From DAOUKH01 sp965207995 (GTDB taxonomy: Bacteria; Chloroflexota; Dehalococcoidia; SHYB01): DNA of 64,000 bases. The first letter of the stretch is position 1; every line of letters begins with the position of its first letter. The position numbers were made by a program, and so were the translations under genes. This document shows positions 17,118 through 25,628 of the stretch, in pieces. The notes below the pieces were generated by a model that was not told the DNA's origin, did not search any database, and worked only from the letters and a program-made list of their open reading frames with translations. The stretch lies in contig OZ242299.1 in assembly GCA_965207995.1 (NCBI GenBank), positions 868,001-932,000 on the forward strand, given 5' to 3'.

Positions 17118-18242
17118 ATGGCCCGCAACTACCAGGTCATTTCGGTGGGGACGCACGTCAACCCGCTGCCCTCGATGTGGGCGGAGCGGATCGACCCGGG
17201 GTATCGCGACCGCGCTCCGAGGCCGGTACGCAGGACCGACCCCGAGCTTGGGGAAGTCGAGACGATCCTGTTCGAGGGGACAGAGCAGCGTTTCAACCTG
17301 GTCTCGGCCGACGCGGGGCGGCCCTCGGCGGAGGTGGCGCCGCAGGGGCGGACGTTCTCGGACGGTCTGCGCGGCGGTTGGGACCCGGCGGCGCGGCTGA
17401 TCGACCAGGACAGGGACGGTGTGGACGCCGACGTGATCTTCGACGGGGTCACGCCGCTGTCGACGCCCGACCTCGGGCTGAAGCACGCGATGATCCGGGC
17501 GTACAACGACTGGCTCGCCGACTTCTGCGCCACGGAGCCGGATCGGCTGGTGGGGGTCGCCTACCTGCCGGTGTGGGACGCCGACCTCGCCGTCGCCGAG
17601 GCGCGCCGGGCACGGGGGTTGGGGCTGCGCGGCGCGCTCGTCCCCACCATTCCGGGGCGGGAGACGCCGTACGCGATGCCGTCGGAGCACCAGTACAACA
17701 GCCCGTTCTGGGAGCCGCTGTGGAACGCGCTGGAGGAACTGGAGATGCCGGCACACATCCACGTCGACGGCGGGCCGCTGGCGAAGGAATTCGCGGGCGA
17801 CACGATCGTCCTGATGAGCGTGAACAAGACGATGATGTGCGAGCCGATCACCATCCTCACCTGCTGCGGCGTGCTGGAGCGGCACCCGAACTTGAAGTTC
17901 GTGAGCGTAGAGAGCGGCGTGGGGTGGATGGCGTGGTTCGTGCCGTGGCTGGACCTGGTCTTCGAGCGCCACCGCTACTACACCGGCTACGCGCTGAAGG
18001 AGCCGCCGAGCTACTACTTCCACCGCCAGGTCTACGGGACGTACATCCAGGACGTGGTGGGCGTCCGCACCCGCGACGTCACCGGCGTGGGCAACATCAT
18101 GTGGGGCAACGACTACCCCCACGTCGACGGCATCTGGCCGGACTCGCGGGCCTCAATCGAGGAGCACATGGCCGGCGTGCCCGCCGACGAGCGGCACGCG
18201 ATCCTGGCGGGGAACGCGGTCAAGTTGTACGGGCTTGGGTAG
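17118..18242 (+). CDS. Amidohydrolase-2 family protein with altered metal motif
   Basis: Protein of 374 residues with an AAGGAGGAGACC ribosome site before ATG 17118. YQVISVGTHVNPLPSMWAER is the first strand. It aligns with ISADGHVVEAPDMWERF in the paralogue at 48085, but the Asp is Gly and the Glu is Leu. The rest of the barrel is normal: FDGVTPLSTPD, MIRAYNDWLADFCATEPDRL, MPAHIHVDGGP and NIMWGNDYPHVDG with the distal Asp. The family includes decarboxylases such as ACMSD and hydrolases. The altered first site may change metal use. It lies 3 nt before the convergent MFS gene. Confidence 0.82.
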   Translation: MARNYQVISVGTHVNPLPSMWAERIDPGYRDRAPRPVRRTDPELGEVETILFEGTEQRFNLVSADAGRPSAEVAPQGRTFSDGLRGGWDPAARLIDQDRDGVDADVIFDGVTPLSTPDLGLKHAMIRAYNDWLADFCATEPDRLVGVAYLPVWDADLAVAEARRARGLGLRGALVPTIPGRETPYAMPSEHQYNSPFWEPLWNALEELEMPAHIHVDGGPLAKEFAGDTIVLMSVNKTMMCEPITILTCCGVLERHPNLKFVSVESGVGWMAWFVPWLDLVFERHRYYTGYALKEPPSYYFHRQVYGTYIQDVVGVRTRDVTGVGNIMWGNDYPHVDGIWPDSRASIEEHMAGVPADERHAILAGNAVKLYGLG

Positions 18243-18245
18243 GGG

Positions 18246-19508
18246 TCAGGCGGGGGCGGGGGCGAGGACTTCGCCGCGGGTGTAGAGGCGGCGGAGCGGA
18301 ACGTGGCCGAAACTGACCGCCACGATGCCGAGGAAGGCGACCGCGGCGATGGCGAGCAGCAGTGTTGGGCCGACGCTGTCGGCCAACCAGCCGTTGATGA
18401 GGTTGAACAGGGCCATGACGCCGCCGAGGGAGACCATGTAGACGCTCATGGCGCGGCCCCGGATGGCGTCGGGGATGATCTCCTGGAGGAATGCGGCGTT
18501 GAGCGCCATGAAGGAGGCCTGGGAGGCCCCCATGAAGAATGCCCCGGCAAGCGCCGGCGCCAGGTCGGTGGAGAAGGCCAGCCCCAGGGGGCTGATGCCG
18601 CTCACGACCCCGGTGGCGAGGAGCCAGCGCCCCCGCGCAGCAGCGCCTACGAGGCCGGAGAGCGCCATCACACCGAGGAGGGAGCCACCGCCCACCGCCA
18701 TCATCAGGTAGCTGAAGCCACCATCGGCGTTGAGCCGGTCCTCGGAGAGGACGGGGAGCATCGACTCGAAGGACATCGTCAGCGAGCAGTGGAAGAAAAC
18801 GACGATCAGAAGCGGCCGGATGAACGGGTGCCCCACGACGTAGCGCAGGCCGGCGGTGAAGTTCCGCAAGCCGCTCTCCCCTTCTGCCATCTCGCCCGTC
18901 GAGGTCGACTGGATGCGGGTGCTGGAAAGCCAGGCGATGGCATAGAAGGCGGAGCAGATGGCGAAGGCCGGGCCGGGGGCGTCGGAGACGAGCAGGCCAG
19001 CGACGAACCCGGCCCCGATCAACCGGGACCCGTGAATCGTCGCCAGGTTCAACGCGACCGCGTTGAGGATGTGCTTCGTGGGCACGAGGTTGGGCAGCAG
19101 GGCCTGGGTCACCGACATCTGCGCGGCGCGCACGCTGCCGTTGAAGAAGCCGAGCACGACGAGCTGCCACGGCTCGATGACGTCGGTGAGCACCAAGGCA
19201 GCGAGCAGCACGTTGTGGGCGAGCTGCAGGGAGTAGACGTAGCCGAGAAGCCGCCTGCGCTGAAACATGTCGGCGAGGAAGCCCGAGACGGGCGGCACGA
19301 GGAAGAGCGGGATCATCGCCGCGAAGGTGGTGAGGCCGACCCAAAACGACGAGTCGGTCAACTCAAAGACCAGCCAGCCCCTTGCCACGATGAGTGCCCA
19401 GGCCGCGGCGCTCGCCGACAGGCTGCTCGTCCACAGGTAGCGGTAGTCCCTGAACTTTAGCGAGGGGAGAAACCGGTCGACGAAGCCTTGTGGGGCGGTC
19501 TCTTGCAT
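18246..19508 (-). CDS. MFS transporter, EntS-like
   Basis: Protein of 420 residues with about 12 hydrophobic segments. The start RFLPSLKFRDYRYLWTSSLSASAAAWALIVARGWLVFELT and the motif PPVSGFLADMFQRRRLLGY (the loop 2-3 motif A) are typical of the enterobactin-exporter-like MFS group. Likely a proton-driven exporter in the inner membrane; substrate unknown. It is convergent with the amidohydrolase gene, whose stop is 3 nt from its own. Confidence 0.85.
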   Translation of the reverse strand: MQETAPQGFVDRFLPSLKFRDYRYLWTSSLSASAAAWALIVARGWLVFELTDSSFWVGLTTFAAMIPLFLVPPVSGFLADMFQRRRLLGYVYSLQLAHNVLLAALVLTDVIEPWQLVVLGFFNGSVRAAQMSVTQALLPNLVPTKHILNAVALNLATIHGSRLIGAGFVAGLLVSDAPGPAFAICSAFYAIAWLSSTRIQSTSTGEMAEGESGLRNFTAGLRYVVGHPFIRPLLIVVFFHCSLTMSFESMLPVLSEDRLNADGGFSYLMMAVGGGSLLGVMALSGLVGAAARGRWLLATGVVSGISPLGLAFSTDLAPALAGAFFMGASQASFMALNAAFLQEIIPDAIRGRAMSVYMVSLGGVMALFNLINGWLADSVGPTLLLAIAAVAFLGIVAVSFGHVPLRRLYTRGEVLAPAPA

Positions 19509-19608
19509 ATCCGCCGAACCTTACCGCCTCCGCCCTGAAAGCGCCAGCATGGGTATACTGGCGGGGACCTTTGCGGAACTTTTCTCGCGGGAGGGAGCAG
19601 CGCCCTTC

Positions 19609-19677
19609 GGGTCGCTGGCGCGCCTAGCGGCGCGCGCCCTCTCTCAGTCTCCCCCAGAGGGGGAGAGGTTTAAGGTG
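19609..19677. repeat. Composite intergenic hairpin repeat (copy 2)
   Basis: Hairpin GCGCGCC-TAGC-GGCGCGC, the linker CCCTCTCTCAG, the hairpin TCTCCCCC-AGA-GGGGGAGA (19648-19666), then GGTTTAAGGT. The same order occurs near 0.66 and 26.85 kb. It lies just upstream of the FAD-oxidase start in the 180-nt gap. Confidence 0.85.
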
Positions 19678-19688
19678 GGAGGACGGGC

Positions 19689-21113
19689 TTGAATCATCTC
19701 GCGCTGCTCGACGGCATCGTCGACTCCGGTCGCGTGCGCCAGACGGTCCCCGACCCCATCATCCGGGGCGTGACGTACAAGACCGTCCGCATTCCTGCCG
19801 AGTTGAAGCAGACCGAGCCGATTACGCTGGTCCAGGTCGAGAGCGCGGAGGAAGTCGCCGCGATCCTGAAACGGGCGAACGAGGCGCGAACGCCGGTCTA
19901 CGTCCGGCAAGGGACGGGCTGGGTGGCGCTCGACATCACCCGGCCCGAGCCGCCGGGGTCGCTGGTGCTCGACCTGCGGCGTCTGAACTGGATACGCCCC
20001 TCGCTCGATTCGGGCTACGTCGAGATCGGCCCCGCCGTCACGGAGCAGGCGTTGAACGCGGCGCTGGAGCCGCACGGCTTCGGCTACCCCGAGTTCGTCG
20101 GGCCGGTGACGTGGGGCGGCCTGGCGAGCATGAACACCAGCGGCCGCTCAGTCGACCCGCATTCCGGCAAGCCTGGCGACTATCTGATGGGGCTCGAGGT
20201 CGTGCTGCCCACCGGCGAGATCATCGAGACCGGCACGCGCTCGCACCGCCGCCCCTGCGGCGTCGACCTCACTTGGCTCTTCGCCGGGTTCCAGGCGATG
20301 GCGGGGGTGATCACGAACCTCCGGCTGCGGCTCGTCCCGGCGCCGCGCAACACCCGCTGGGGCGCCGCCTTCCTTCCTTCAGTCGAGGCGGCGGGCCGGA
20401 CCGTCGGGCAACTCTACCGGCGGGGCGTGCCGCCGCCGCGGCTCATGGAACTGCTCGATCAGCAGTTCCTCGAGTTGGGCGGCTTCGACAATCCGACGTC
20501 GAGCGTGGTGGTGCTGATCGGTACGGACGGCTTCACCGCCGAGGAGGCCGAGGCGAAACTGGACGCGATCTTCGAGATCGCGCGGGATCAGGGCGCGTCG
20601 CGGATGGACGCGATGACGCCCGACGAATTCGAGGGGTTCATGAGCTTCCGCGACGACCAGAGCGGCGGGGGCGGAACGAACCTCATTGAGGAGCTTGGCC
20701 TCTTCCCGTTGTTCGGCGGGGTCATGGACGGCCCCCTCGACGCGATGGTGCCGTGCATGGAGGCGGCGGGCCGCATGATCGAGGAGGTCCGCGCCGAGGA
20801 GCCGGGCCTCTACGGCGTGCGGATCGGGCACATCGGCGCGGGGACGTTCCATCCGGTCTTCTTCGCCCCCGACTCGTGGGACTTCGACCGGATGCGCTCC
20901 CTGGCGAAGAAGATCCGGGCGCGGATGGTCGCCCTCCAGGCGGAGTTCGGCTGCACCACCGGCGAGCAGGGTATTTTCCCGCAGCACTACGAGTGGTTCC
21001 AGCGTTACTACGGCCCAGACTACACCGCGGCGGCGGCCCGCGTCCGCGACGCCCTCGACCCGAACGGCGTCTTAAACCCGGCGCGCTTCCAGAGGCCCGC
21101 CTACAACGGGTGA
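19689..21113 (+). CDS. FAD-linked oxidase (PCMH type, GlcD/VAO-like)
   Basis: Protein of 474 residues. The N-terminal half is the FAD-binding domain: VESAEEVAAILKRANEARTPVYVRQGTG, then GYVEIGPAVTEQALNAAL, GPVTWGGLASMNTSGRS and FAGFQAMAGVITNLRLRLVPAP. The C-terminal half is the substrate cap, with GVRIGHIGAGTFHPVFF and a terminal ALDPNGVLNPARF that is characteristic of the family. Members oxidise hydroxy acids or phenolic alcohols. The start is TTG (19689), a few bases after GGTGGGAGGACGGG. The gene stands alone between repeats and tRNA-Leu. Confidence 0.87.
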   Translation: MNHLALLDGIVDSGRVRQTVPDPIIRGVTYKTVRIPAELKQTEPITLVQVESAEEVAAILKRANEARTPVYVRQGTGWVALDITRPEPPGSLVLDLRRLNWIRPSLDSGYVEIGPAVTEQALNAALEPHGFGYPEFVGPVTWGGLASMNTSGRSVDPHSGKPGDYLMGLEVVLPTGEIIETGTRSHRRPCGVDLTWLFAGFQAMAGVITNLRLRLVPAPRNTRWGAAFLPSVEAAGRTVGQLYRRGVPPPRLMELLDQQFLELGGFDNPTSSVVVLIGTDGFTAEEAEAKLDAIFEIARDQGASRMDAMTPDEFEGFMSFRDDQSGGGGTNLIEELGLFPLFGGVMDGPLDAMVPCMEAAGRMIEEVRAEEPGLYGVRIGHIGAGTFHPVFFAPDSWDFDRMRSLAKKIRARMVALQAEFGCTTGEQGIFPQHYEWFQRYYGPDYTAAAARVRDALDPNGVLNPARFQRPAYNG

Positions 21114-21128
21114 CGCACCCCGCGGGTC

Positions 21129-21134
21129 TATAAT
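21129..21134 (+). promoter_or_regulatory. -10 box of tRNA-Leu
   Basis: TATAAT, 17 nt upstream of the tRNA. No convincing -35 hexamer at proper spacing. Confidence 0.45.
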
Positions 21135-21151
21135 CGGCGTGACAGCCACGC

Positions 21152-21235
21152 GCCGAGGTGGCGGAACGGCAGACGCGACGGACTTAAAATCCGTTGGGGC
21201 AACCCATGTGGGTTCGACTCCCACCCTCGGCACCA
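21152..21235 (+). tRNA. tRNA-Leu (anticodon UAA)
   Basis: Acceptor arms GCCGAGG (21152-21158) and CCTCGGC (21225-21231), discriminator A, encoded CCA. The anticodon stem ACGGA/TCCGT holds the loop CTTAAAA with anticodon TAA at 21185-21187. The long variable arm and GGTTCGACTCC T arm fit a class II tRNA-Leu. Confidence 0.97.
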
Positions 21236-21373
21236 CACACTCACTTATGTTAGAACGCTAGTGGGCGGCCAGAACGCCGCAAGGGGTCTCGGACGGCTCC
21301 TTCTTCCGCCGAAACATGATGGCTGCTATGGTAGTCGTCGAATCAAAGAGCACACCCCACCCAAGGAGGTTTC

Positions 21374-21661
21374 ATGGTAGACGAACAGGGCAACGATAAA
21401 CCTGACGATGAATTGACAAAGAAGGCGACTCAATTCACGCAAGGGCAAGTCTTCGCCTTGCGCGAAACGTTCAAGGGCCTTCTAGAGCACCAGCCCACCG
21501 GTGTCTTGGCTAGACTACACGAGGGTGTCCAACAGTTAGGTGTACCACTGAATCAGGCAGACATCGATATACAGGAGAACTACCCATACGTAGAAGCGGG
21601 ATACCAGAACATGCGGGATCACCTCCTTTTGGCGATTAAGAAGTCTCTGGACGCTCGTTAA
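21374..21661 (+). CDS. Small soluble protein of unknown function
   Basis: Protein of 95 residues with a strong ribosome site (CCAAGGAGGTTTC before ATG). It is charged and helix-rich: DELTKKATQFTQGQVFALRETFKGLLEHQPTG, then NYPYVEAGYQNMRDHLLLAIKKSL. No family recognised, no signal or membrane segment. Base composition (near 50% GC) and codon choice (ATA, AGA, GAT) differ from the flanking genes, indicating a recent arrival next to tRNA-Leu. Confidence 0.65.
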   Translation: MVDEQGNDKPDDELTKKATQFTQGQVFALRETFKGLLEHQPTGVLARLHEGVQQLGVPLNQADIDIQENYPYVEAGYQNMRDHLLLAIKKSLDAR

Positions 21662-22184
21662 ACGGCCCCGAATAAGTGGCCTATACCGGCGCAAGTCTTA
21701 AATGGTGTGCTGCCTCCGACGCTCAGTAATTGAGCCGTTTGCTGTGGTGTCGCTCGCACAAGGCAACGGACGGGCCGAATGCCGAGAGTGCGGCGAGCAT
21801 CGGGTAGTGTGTAGGAGTCGCGGCAACGCAATTGCTCCGGCGCTCTGGAATCTCGGCAACCCATCCCTTCTTCGGGCGGGCGACGGGGTAAGGTGCTATT
21901 GAAATGGTCAAGCACATAACCTTCCCCATCGCGCCGAGGCGATGGCTGACAATTGCGTTTCGTGCCGAGCGATCAGAAATATCACTTCGGCTCGTCTCCA
22001 TTAGCCCAAGGGGTACTAGAACGTGGACCGTGTGCATCCTTTGGGACAATATATCCGTCGGAGGACAATAGGGAGCCCGTCGACGCCAAGCCCACCAGTG
22101 CACGCGTTGGAGCGTGCCATACGAAACGACGCAGACTTCTCGGCCCGCAGGTTGTCGCTGCGCTAGCACTCCAAGGGGAATTCC
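21662..22184. other. Lower-GC stretch with no recognised gene
   Basis: This 523-nt stretch has no ORF with convincing coding character. Overlapping short ORFs exist in several frames on both strands and none resembles a known family. It may be degraded coding DNA in the transferred patch. The best single candidate inside it is the 55-codon frame at 21904. Confidence 0.5.
21904..22071 (+). CDS. Possible 55-residue protein
   Basis: ATG to TAG with GGTAAGGTG about 8 nt upstream. The product begins MVKHITFPIAPRRWLTIAFRAE and ends WDNISVGGQ, with a plausible mixture of strands and basic residues. No family recognised. Length alone does not prove coding. Confidence 0.25.
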   Translation: MVKHITFPIAPRRWLTIAFRAERSEISLRLVSISPRGTRTWTVCILWDNISVGGQ

Positions 22185-22691
22185 ATGCCAGAGAAACGTG
22201 GAACCAGCATCGGCGAGGTAATCCGCCGCAAGGGCAGCGGGAAGTGTGCGCGCTGCGGAAAGGAGACCCCCTACCTGTACTGCAGCACCGAGTGTGAGAA
22301 CGAAGACCTGAAGGCAAAGAAGCCACAACTAATCGGCTGTGGGCTTCTGATCCTTGCCGGTCTTGTTGCGCTCGTGGTCTTCATAGTGATCCAATGCTCC
22401 GGGCCTGGCTCGGATTCCAAGACGATACGGGGGAGCTCCGGTGCATGGCCTTTGACGACCTCTGCCGCCGAGTTGCACTGCAGGAACGTAAGCGAAGCCG
22501 GATACCGATTGACCGCAGTTTGGGTAGAGGTCGGCGGCAACAAGTATGCCCTCAACGGTACCGCACTCGCTCGACTTGACGAGCTTGGCCTCCGCGACAT
22601 TCGAACGAGCACCGTCTGGCGGGGTGACGGCATGGGAGGTCGGGTTCCCCTTTCGCCCCTTATCGAGCAGGGGTTGGCGCTTTGCGAGTAA
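22185..22691 (+). CDS. Zinc-ribbon, single-TM protein with DUF2511-like domain
   Basis: Protein of 168 residues. Residues about 16-40 form a four-cysteine ribbon (CARCGKETPYLYCSTEC). A helix LIGCGLLILAGLVALVVFIV (about 48-68) crosses the membrane. The distal part WPLTTSAAELHC, then YALNGTALARLDELG, resembles the DUF2511 (YebY) domain. The DUF2511 assignment rests on the WPLT..C and YALNGTA signatures only. GGGGAATTCC-type sequence precedes the ATG, so the ribosome site is moderate. It belongs to the lower-GC patch after tRNA-Leu. Confidence 0.65.
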   Translation: MPEKRGTSIGEVIRRKGSGKCARCGKETPYLYCSTECENEDLKAKKPQLIGCGLLILAGLVALVVFIVIQCSGPGSDSKTIRGSSGAWPLTTSAAELHCRNVSEAGYRLTAVWVEVGGNKYALNGTALARLDELGLRDIRTSTVWRGDGMGGRVPLSPLIEQGLALCE

Positions 22692-22828
22692 GACACTACG
22701 ACCCCCGTCGCGGCCAGTCGGAGCGCGAACTTGGTACGCGATGCGGCACAGATGTCCCTATAGTGCATCTCAACTGAATTAGTGGGGCGCACGGCATCGG
22801 CACAGCACCACGACTCCTTCCTATCTCC

Positions 22829-24082
22829 ATGAGCGAGCCCGAACCCCGAGCAGGACAGCCAGACGGCGGACCGCTGTGGGCGTTTGCCAGCGCGCGGGGA
22901 ATGGGCCGGCGCCAATTTCTGCGGCTGATGCTGGCGGGCGGCGCGGCGGCGGTCCTCGCGGCGTGCGCGGGTATGGAGCCGCCGCAGCCGACGGCGACTG
23001 AGGCCCCGTCTTCCAAGGCCGGAGCCTCGCCGTGGTTCAAGGACCCCGCGCCGTTCATCCAGCGGGACAGCAAGGGTCTGGAGGCGCGGCTGGAGAAGAT
23101 GCAGGGCCTTATCACGCCCAACAAACTCTTCTTCGTGCGGAACAACTCCGTGAGCATCGACGTCGACGCCGCAACGTGGCGGCTCTCCGTGGAGGGCGAC
23201 GCGGTGGCGGAGCCGATGGAGCTGAGCTACGACGACATCAGGAATCTGCCGAGCCGCACATTGACGTCGTACCTCGAATGCGCGGGGAATCACCGCGCCA
23301 TGTTCGGCCTCCTACAGGGCCGGGAGTCGTCCGGCACGCAGTGGATGACGGGCGCGGTGGGCAATGGCGAGTGGGTCGGCGCGCCGCTGCGGGACGTGCT
23401 GACGCTGGCGGGCATTCATGCCAGCGCGGTCAGTGTGCTGCTGGTGGGGTTGGACGCGGAGTCGCCGGAGGGCGGGTTTCGGTACGTCCTACCGGTGGAG
23501 AAGGCGATGCACCGGGATACGTTGCTGGCTTACGCGCTCAACGGGGAGACGCTGCCCAAAGACCACGGCTTCCCGGTGCGGGCGCTCGTCCCCGGCTGGG
23601 TCGGGAGCGCGAACATCAAGTGGCTTGGGCGCATCGTGGTCTCGTCCGAGCCGCAGTGGACGCGCAACAACACGACGCACTACGTGCTCATCGGCGACGA
23701 CTACACGCCTGAAGGCGAGGCGCTGGGCAAGCCCACGACGGTGCAGGTCATCAAGAGCGCGCTCGCGCTGCCGTGGCCGGCGGAGCTTTCGGCGGGACAG
23801 CACCGCATCCACGGCTACGCCCACTCGCCGGCAGGGCCGATCGCCCGCGTGGAGTGGAGCACCGACTCCGGCCGCACGTGGAACGACGCAGCGTTATCGG
23901 GGCAGCAACCGGATCTGTCGTGGGCGCGGTTCGAGCTCGCCTGGGAGGCAGAGCCGGGCGAGCAAACGATTATGACGCGCGCCACCGACACCGCGGGCAA
24001 CACCCAACCGGACCGGGTGCCCTTCAACGAGAAGGGGTACCTGTTCAACCAGGCGCTGCCTCACCCGATACGCGTCAGTTAG
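22829..24082 (+). CDS. Sulfite oxidase-like molybdopterin oxidoreductase, Tat lipoprotein
   Basis: Protein of 417 residues. The N-terminus has a twin-arginine signal (GRRQFLRLMLAGGAAAVLAAC) ending in a lipobox, so it is exported folded and anchored. The core shows the Mo-cofactor binding Cys151 in SYLECAGNHR, then GAVGNGEWVGAPLRDVL and LPKDHGFPVRALVPGWVG with SANIKWLGRI, which are diagnostic of the sulfite-oxidase fold. The C-terminal AHSPAGPIARVEWSTDSGRTW is the dimerisation Ig-like domain. The substrate may be sulfite or another S- or N-oxide. No c-type heme domain. No clear ribosome site at ATG 22829. Convergent with the XRE gene. Confidence 0.9.
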   Translation: MSEPEPRAGQPDGGPLWAFASARGMGRRQFLRLMLAGGAAAVLAACAGMEPPQPTATEAPSSKAGASPWFKDPAPFIQRDSKGLEARLEKMQGLITPNKLFFVRNNSVSIDVDAATWRLSVEGDAVAEPMELSYDDIRNLPSRTLTSYLECAGNHRAMFGLLQGRESSGTQWMTGAVGNGEWVGAPLRDVLTLAGIHASAVSVLLVGLDAESPEGGFRYVLPVEKAMHRDTLLAYALNGETLPKDHGFPVRALVPGWVGSANIKWLGRIVVSSEPQWTRNNTTHYVLIGDDYTPEGEALGKPTTVQVIKSALALPWPAELSAGQHRIHGYAHSPAGPIARVEWSTDSGRTWNDAALSGQQPDLSWARFELAWEAEPGEQTIMTRATDTAGNTQPDRVPFNEKGYLFNQALPHPIRVS

Positions 24083-24084
24083 GA

Positions 24085-24393
24085 CTAGGCCTCTGGCCCG
24101 GATCCATCGAACTCAACCAATTCGGGGGTCAGCCTGAACCATAGCACCGATAGAATGGCCCCAACCTTGCCGATCGTCGGATTCGCCTCGCCGCTTTCCA
24201 GCTTGGCGATGTAGGCCTGGCTAACCCCGATCCGCTTCGCGAGCTCGGCCTGAGAAATCTCTCGCGCGCTCCGCGCCTTATGCAAGGCGAAGGCGATATC
24301 GACCTTGAACCGCTCCGCGCCATAGGCCTGACGGTACTCGTCGTCTTCCAAAAGCACCTCTGGATAATAACCTCCCAGGTTGTTGCGAATCAA
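24085..24393 (-). CDS. XRE-family helix-turn-helix regulator
   Basis: Protein of 102 residues. Residues about 44-86 are a Cro/C1-type HTH: REISQAELAKRIGVSQAYIAKLESGEANPTIGKVGAIL. The N-terminal 40 residues (EVLLEDDEYRQAYGAERFKVDIAFAL) resemble the lead-in of HigA-type antitoxins, but no HigB-like partner is beside it. It could regulate the divergent amidohydrolase (69-nt gap) or itself. Confidence 0.88.
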   Translation of the reverse strand: MIRNNLGGYYPEVLLEDDEYRQAYGAERFKVDIAFALHKARSAREISQAELAKRIGVSQAYIAKLESGEANPTIGKVGAILSVLWFRLTPELVEFDGSGPEA

Positions 24394-24402
24394 GGGCGGC
24401 GC

Positions 24403-24432
24403 TTGACGGGCGCGGCGCGGCGCTCCTACTCT
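24403..24432 (+). promoter_or_regulatory. Possible promoter of amidohydrolase gene
   Basis: TTGACG (24403-24408), 18-nt spacer, TACTCT (24427-24432), about 30 nt before ATG 24462. Confidence 0.4.
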
Positions 24433-24461
24433 GGCCGTAGCCTGCGCTCGAGGAGAGGTTG

Positions 24462-25628
24462 ATGCTCGATATCGCGATCTTCGACACCGATTCCCACGTC
24501 AACGAGCCGCCCAACGCATGGCAGGACCGCCTGCCGGCGCGCTTGAAGGAGAAGGGGCCGCGTATCGTCGAGATGGATGGCGGCGATCAGGGCTGGGTGG
24601 TCGACGGGAAGCCGCCGAAGAAGGTCGATTCTCCGGGGAGCACGCTGGCGAGCCTCGCCTTGAAAGTCGGCGGGATGAAGAACGTGACCGCCGAGATGGC
24701 CCAGCAGGAGCTGCACGGCAAGCCCAAGCGGTTCGAGAGCTACCGCAAGGGCAACTACGAGACCCAGGCGCGGCTCGACGACATGGACATCGACGGGGTC
24801 AGCGCGAGCGTGCTCTACCCCGGCTTCGGCTCGGGCATGTGGGACATCGGCGACCCCGAGGTGCGCGTCGCCTCGATGCGGGCCTACAACGACTGGCTGA
24901 TCGAAGAGATGGTGTCGGAGGCGGATGGACGCCTCGCCGGGCTGGCCTGCATCCCCACCGGCGACGGGATGGACATCGCCGTGGCCGAGCTCACGCGCTG
25001 CGCCGAGCTGGGGCATAGGGGCGGCCTCATCGACTGCTACCCGACGATTCCCCTCCACGACGCGCACTATGACCCGCTGTGGGCGGCGGCGCAGGACCTC
25101 GGCATGCCGCTTCACTGGCACCGGGCCAGCGGGCCGAAGGCGAACATTCCGCGCGGCTTCCTGACGTTCGGCTCGGGCGAAGGGGAGCAGGCGGCCAGCG
25201 TCGCGGCCCGCTTCTTCTCGACGGTGATCCCGGTGACGTACATGCTGTTCCAGGGCGTCTTCCGCCGCTTCCCCGGCCTGCGTCTGGTGACAGCGGAGAC
25301 CGACTTCGGCTGGCTACCCTTCCTCATGCAGATCTGCGACGACCAGTGGGACCGCTACGCCGTCTGGTTCAAGACGGACGCCGACCGCAAGCCGAGCGAA
25401 TATATCCGCGAGCAGTTCTACTGCACGTTCATGGACGACGAGGTGGGCTGCTCGATGCTGGACTACACCGGCGCGGACAACATCATGTGGTCGTCCGACT
25501 ACCCGCACGGGGTAACGACGTGGCCGTGCTCGCGGGACGTGATCGAGAAGAATCTCGGCAAGCGGTCAAGCGAGGAGCGCGAGAAGATACTCTCGGCGAA
25601 CGCGCGACGGCTCTACGGCATGAACTAG
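24462..25628 (+). CDS. Amidohydrolase-2 family protein
   Basis: Protein of 388 residues; ATG 24462 follows GAGGAGAGG and is preferred over TTG 24459. FDTDSHVNEPPNAWQDRLP gives the first metal motif intact (DxH..E). LYPGFGSGMWD, MRAYNDWLIEEM, MPLHWHRASGP and NIMWSSDYPHGVTTW are the remaining barrel features, with the distal Asp. The family includes metal-dependent hydrolases and decarboxylases of the ACMSD type. It is paralogous to genes at 17118, 36107 and 48085. Its stop overlaps that of the convergent luciferase-like gene (CTAG). Confidence 0.85.
   Translation: MLDIAIFDTDSHVNEPPNAWQDRLPARLKEKGPRIVEMDGGDQGWVVDGKPPKKVDSPGSTLASLALKVGGMKNVTAEMAQQELHGKPKRFESYRKGNYETQARLDDMDIDGVSASVLYPGFGSGMWDIGDPEVRVASMRAYNDWLIEEMVSEADGRLAGLACIPTGDGMDIAVAELTRCAELGHRGGLIDCYPTIPLHDAHYDPLWAAAQDLGMPLHWHRASGPKANIPRGFLTFGSGEGEQAASVAARFFSTVIPVTYMLFQGVFRRFPGLRLVTAETDFGWLPFLMQICDDQWDRYAVWFKTDADRKPSEYIREQFYCTFMDDEVGCSMLDYTGADNIMWSSDYPHGVTTWPCSRDVIEKNLGKRSSEEREKILSANARRLYGMN

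Noticed and set aside
21723..22328. A 201-codon minus-strand ORF as a degraded HNH-type gene (terminal CERHHSKRLNY)
   Set aside because: The HH and Cys residues at the end are isolated; no second metal pair or HNH core, and it overlaps the zinc-ribbon gene.
21236..24500. Search for an attachment-site copy of the tRNA-Leu 3' end
   Set aside because: No second copy of the T arm/acceptor sequence seen in this range, so integration at the tRNA cannot be shown.
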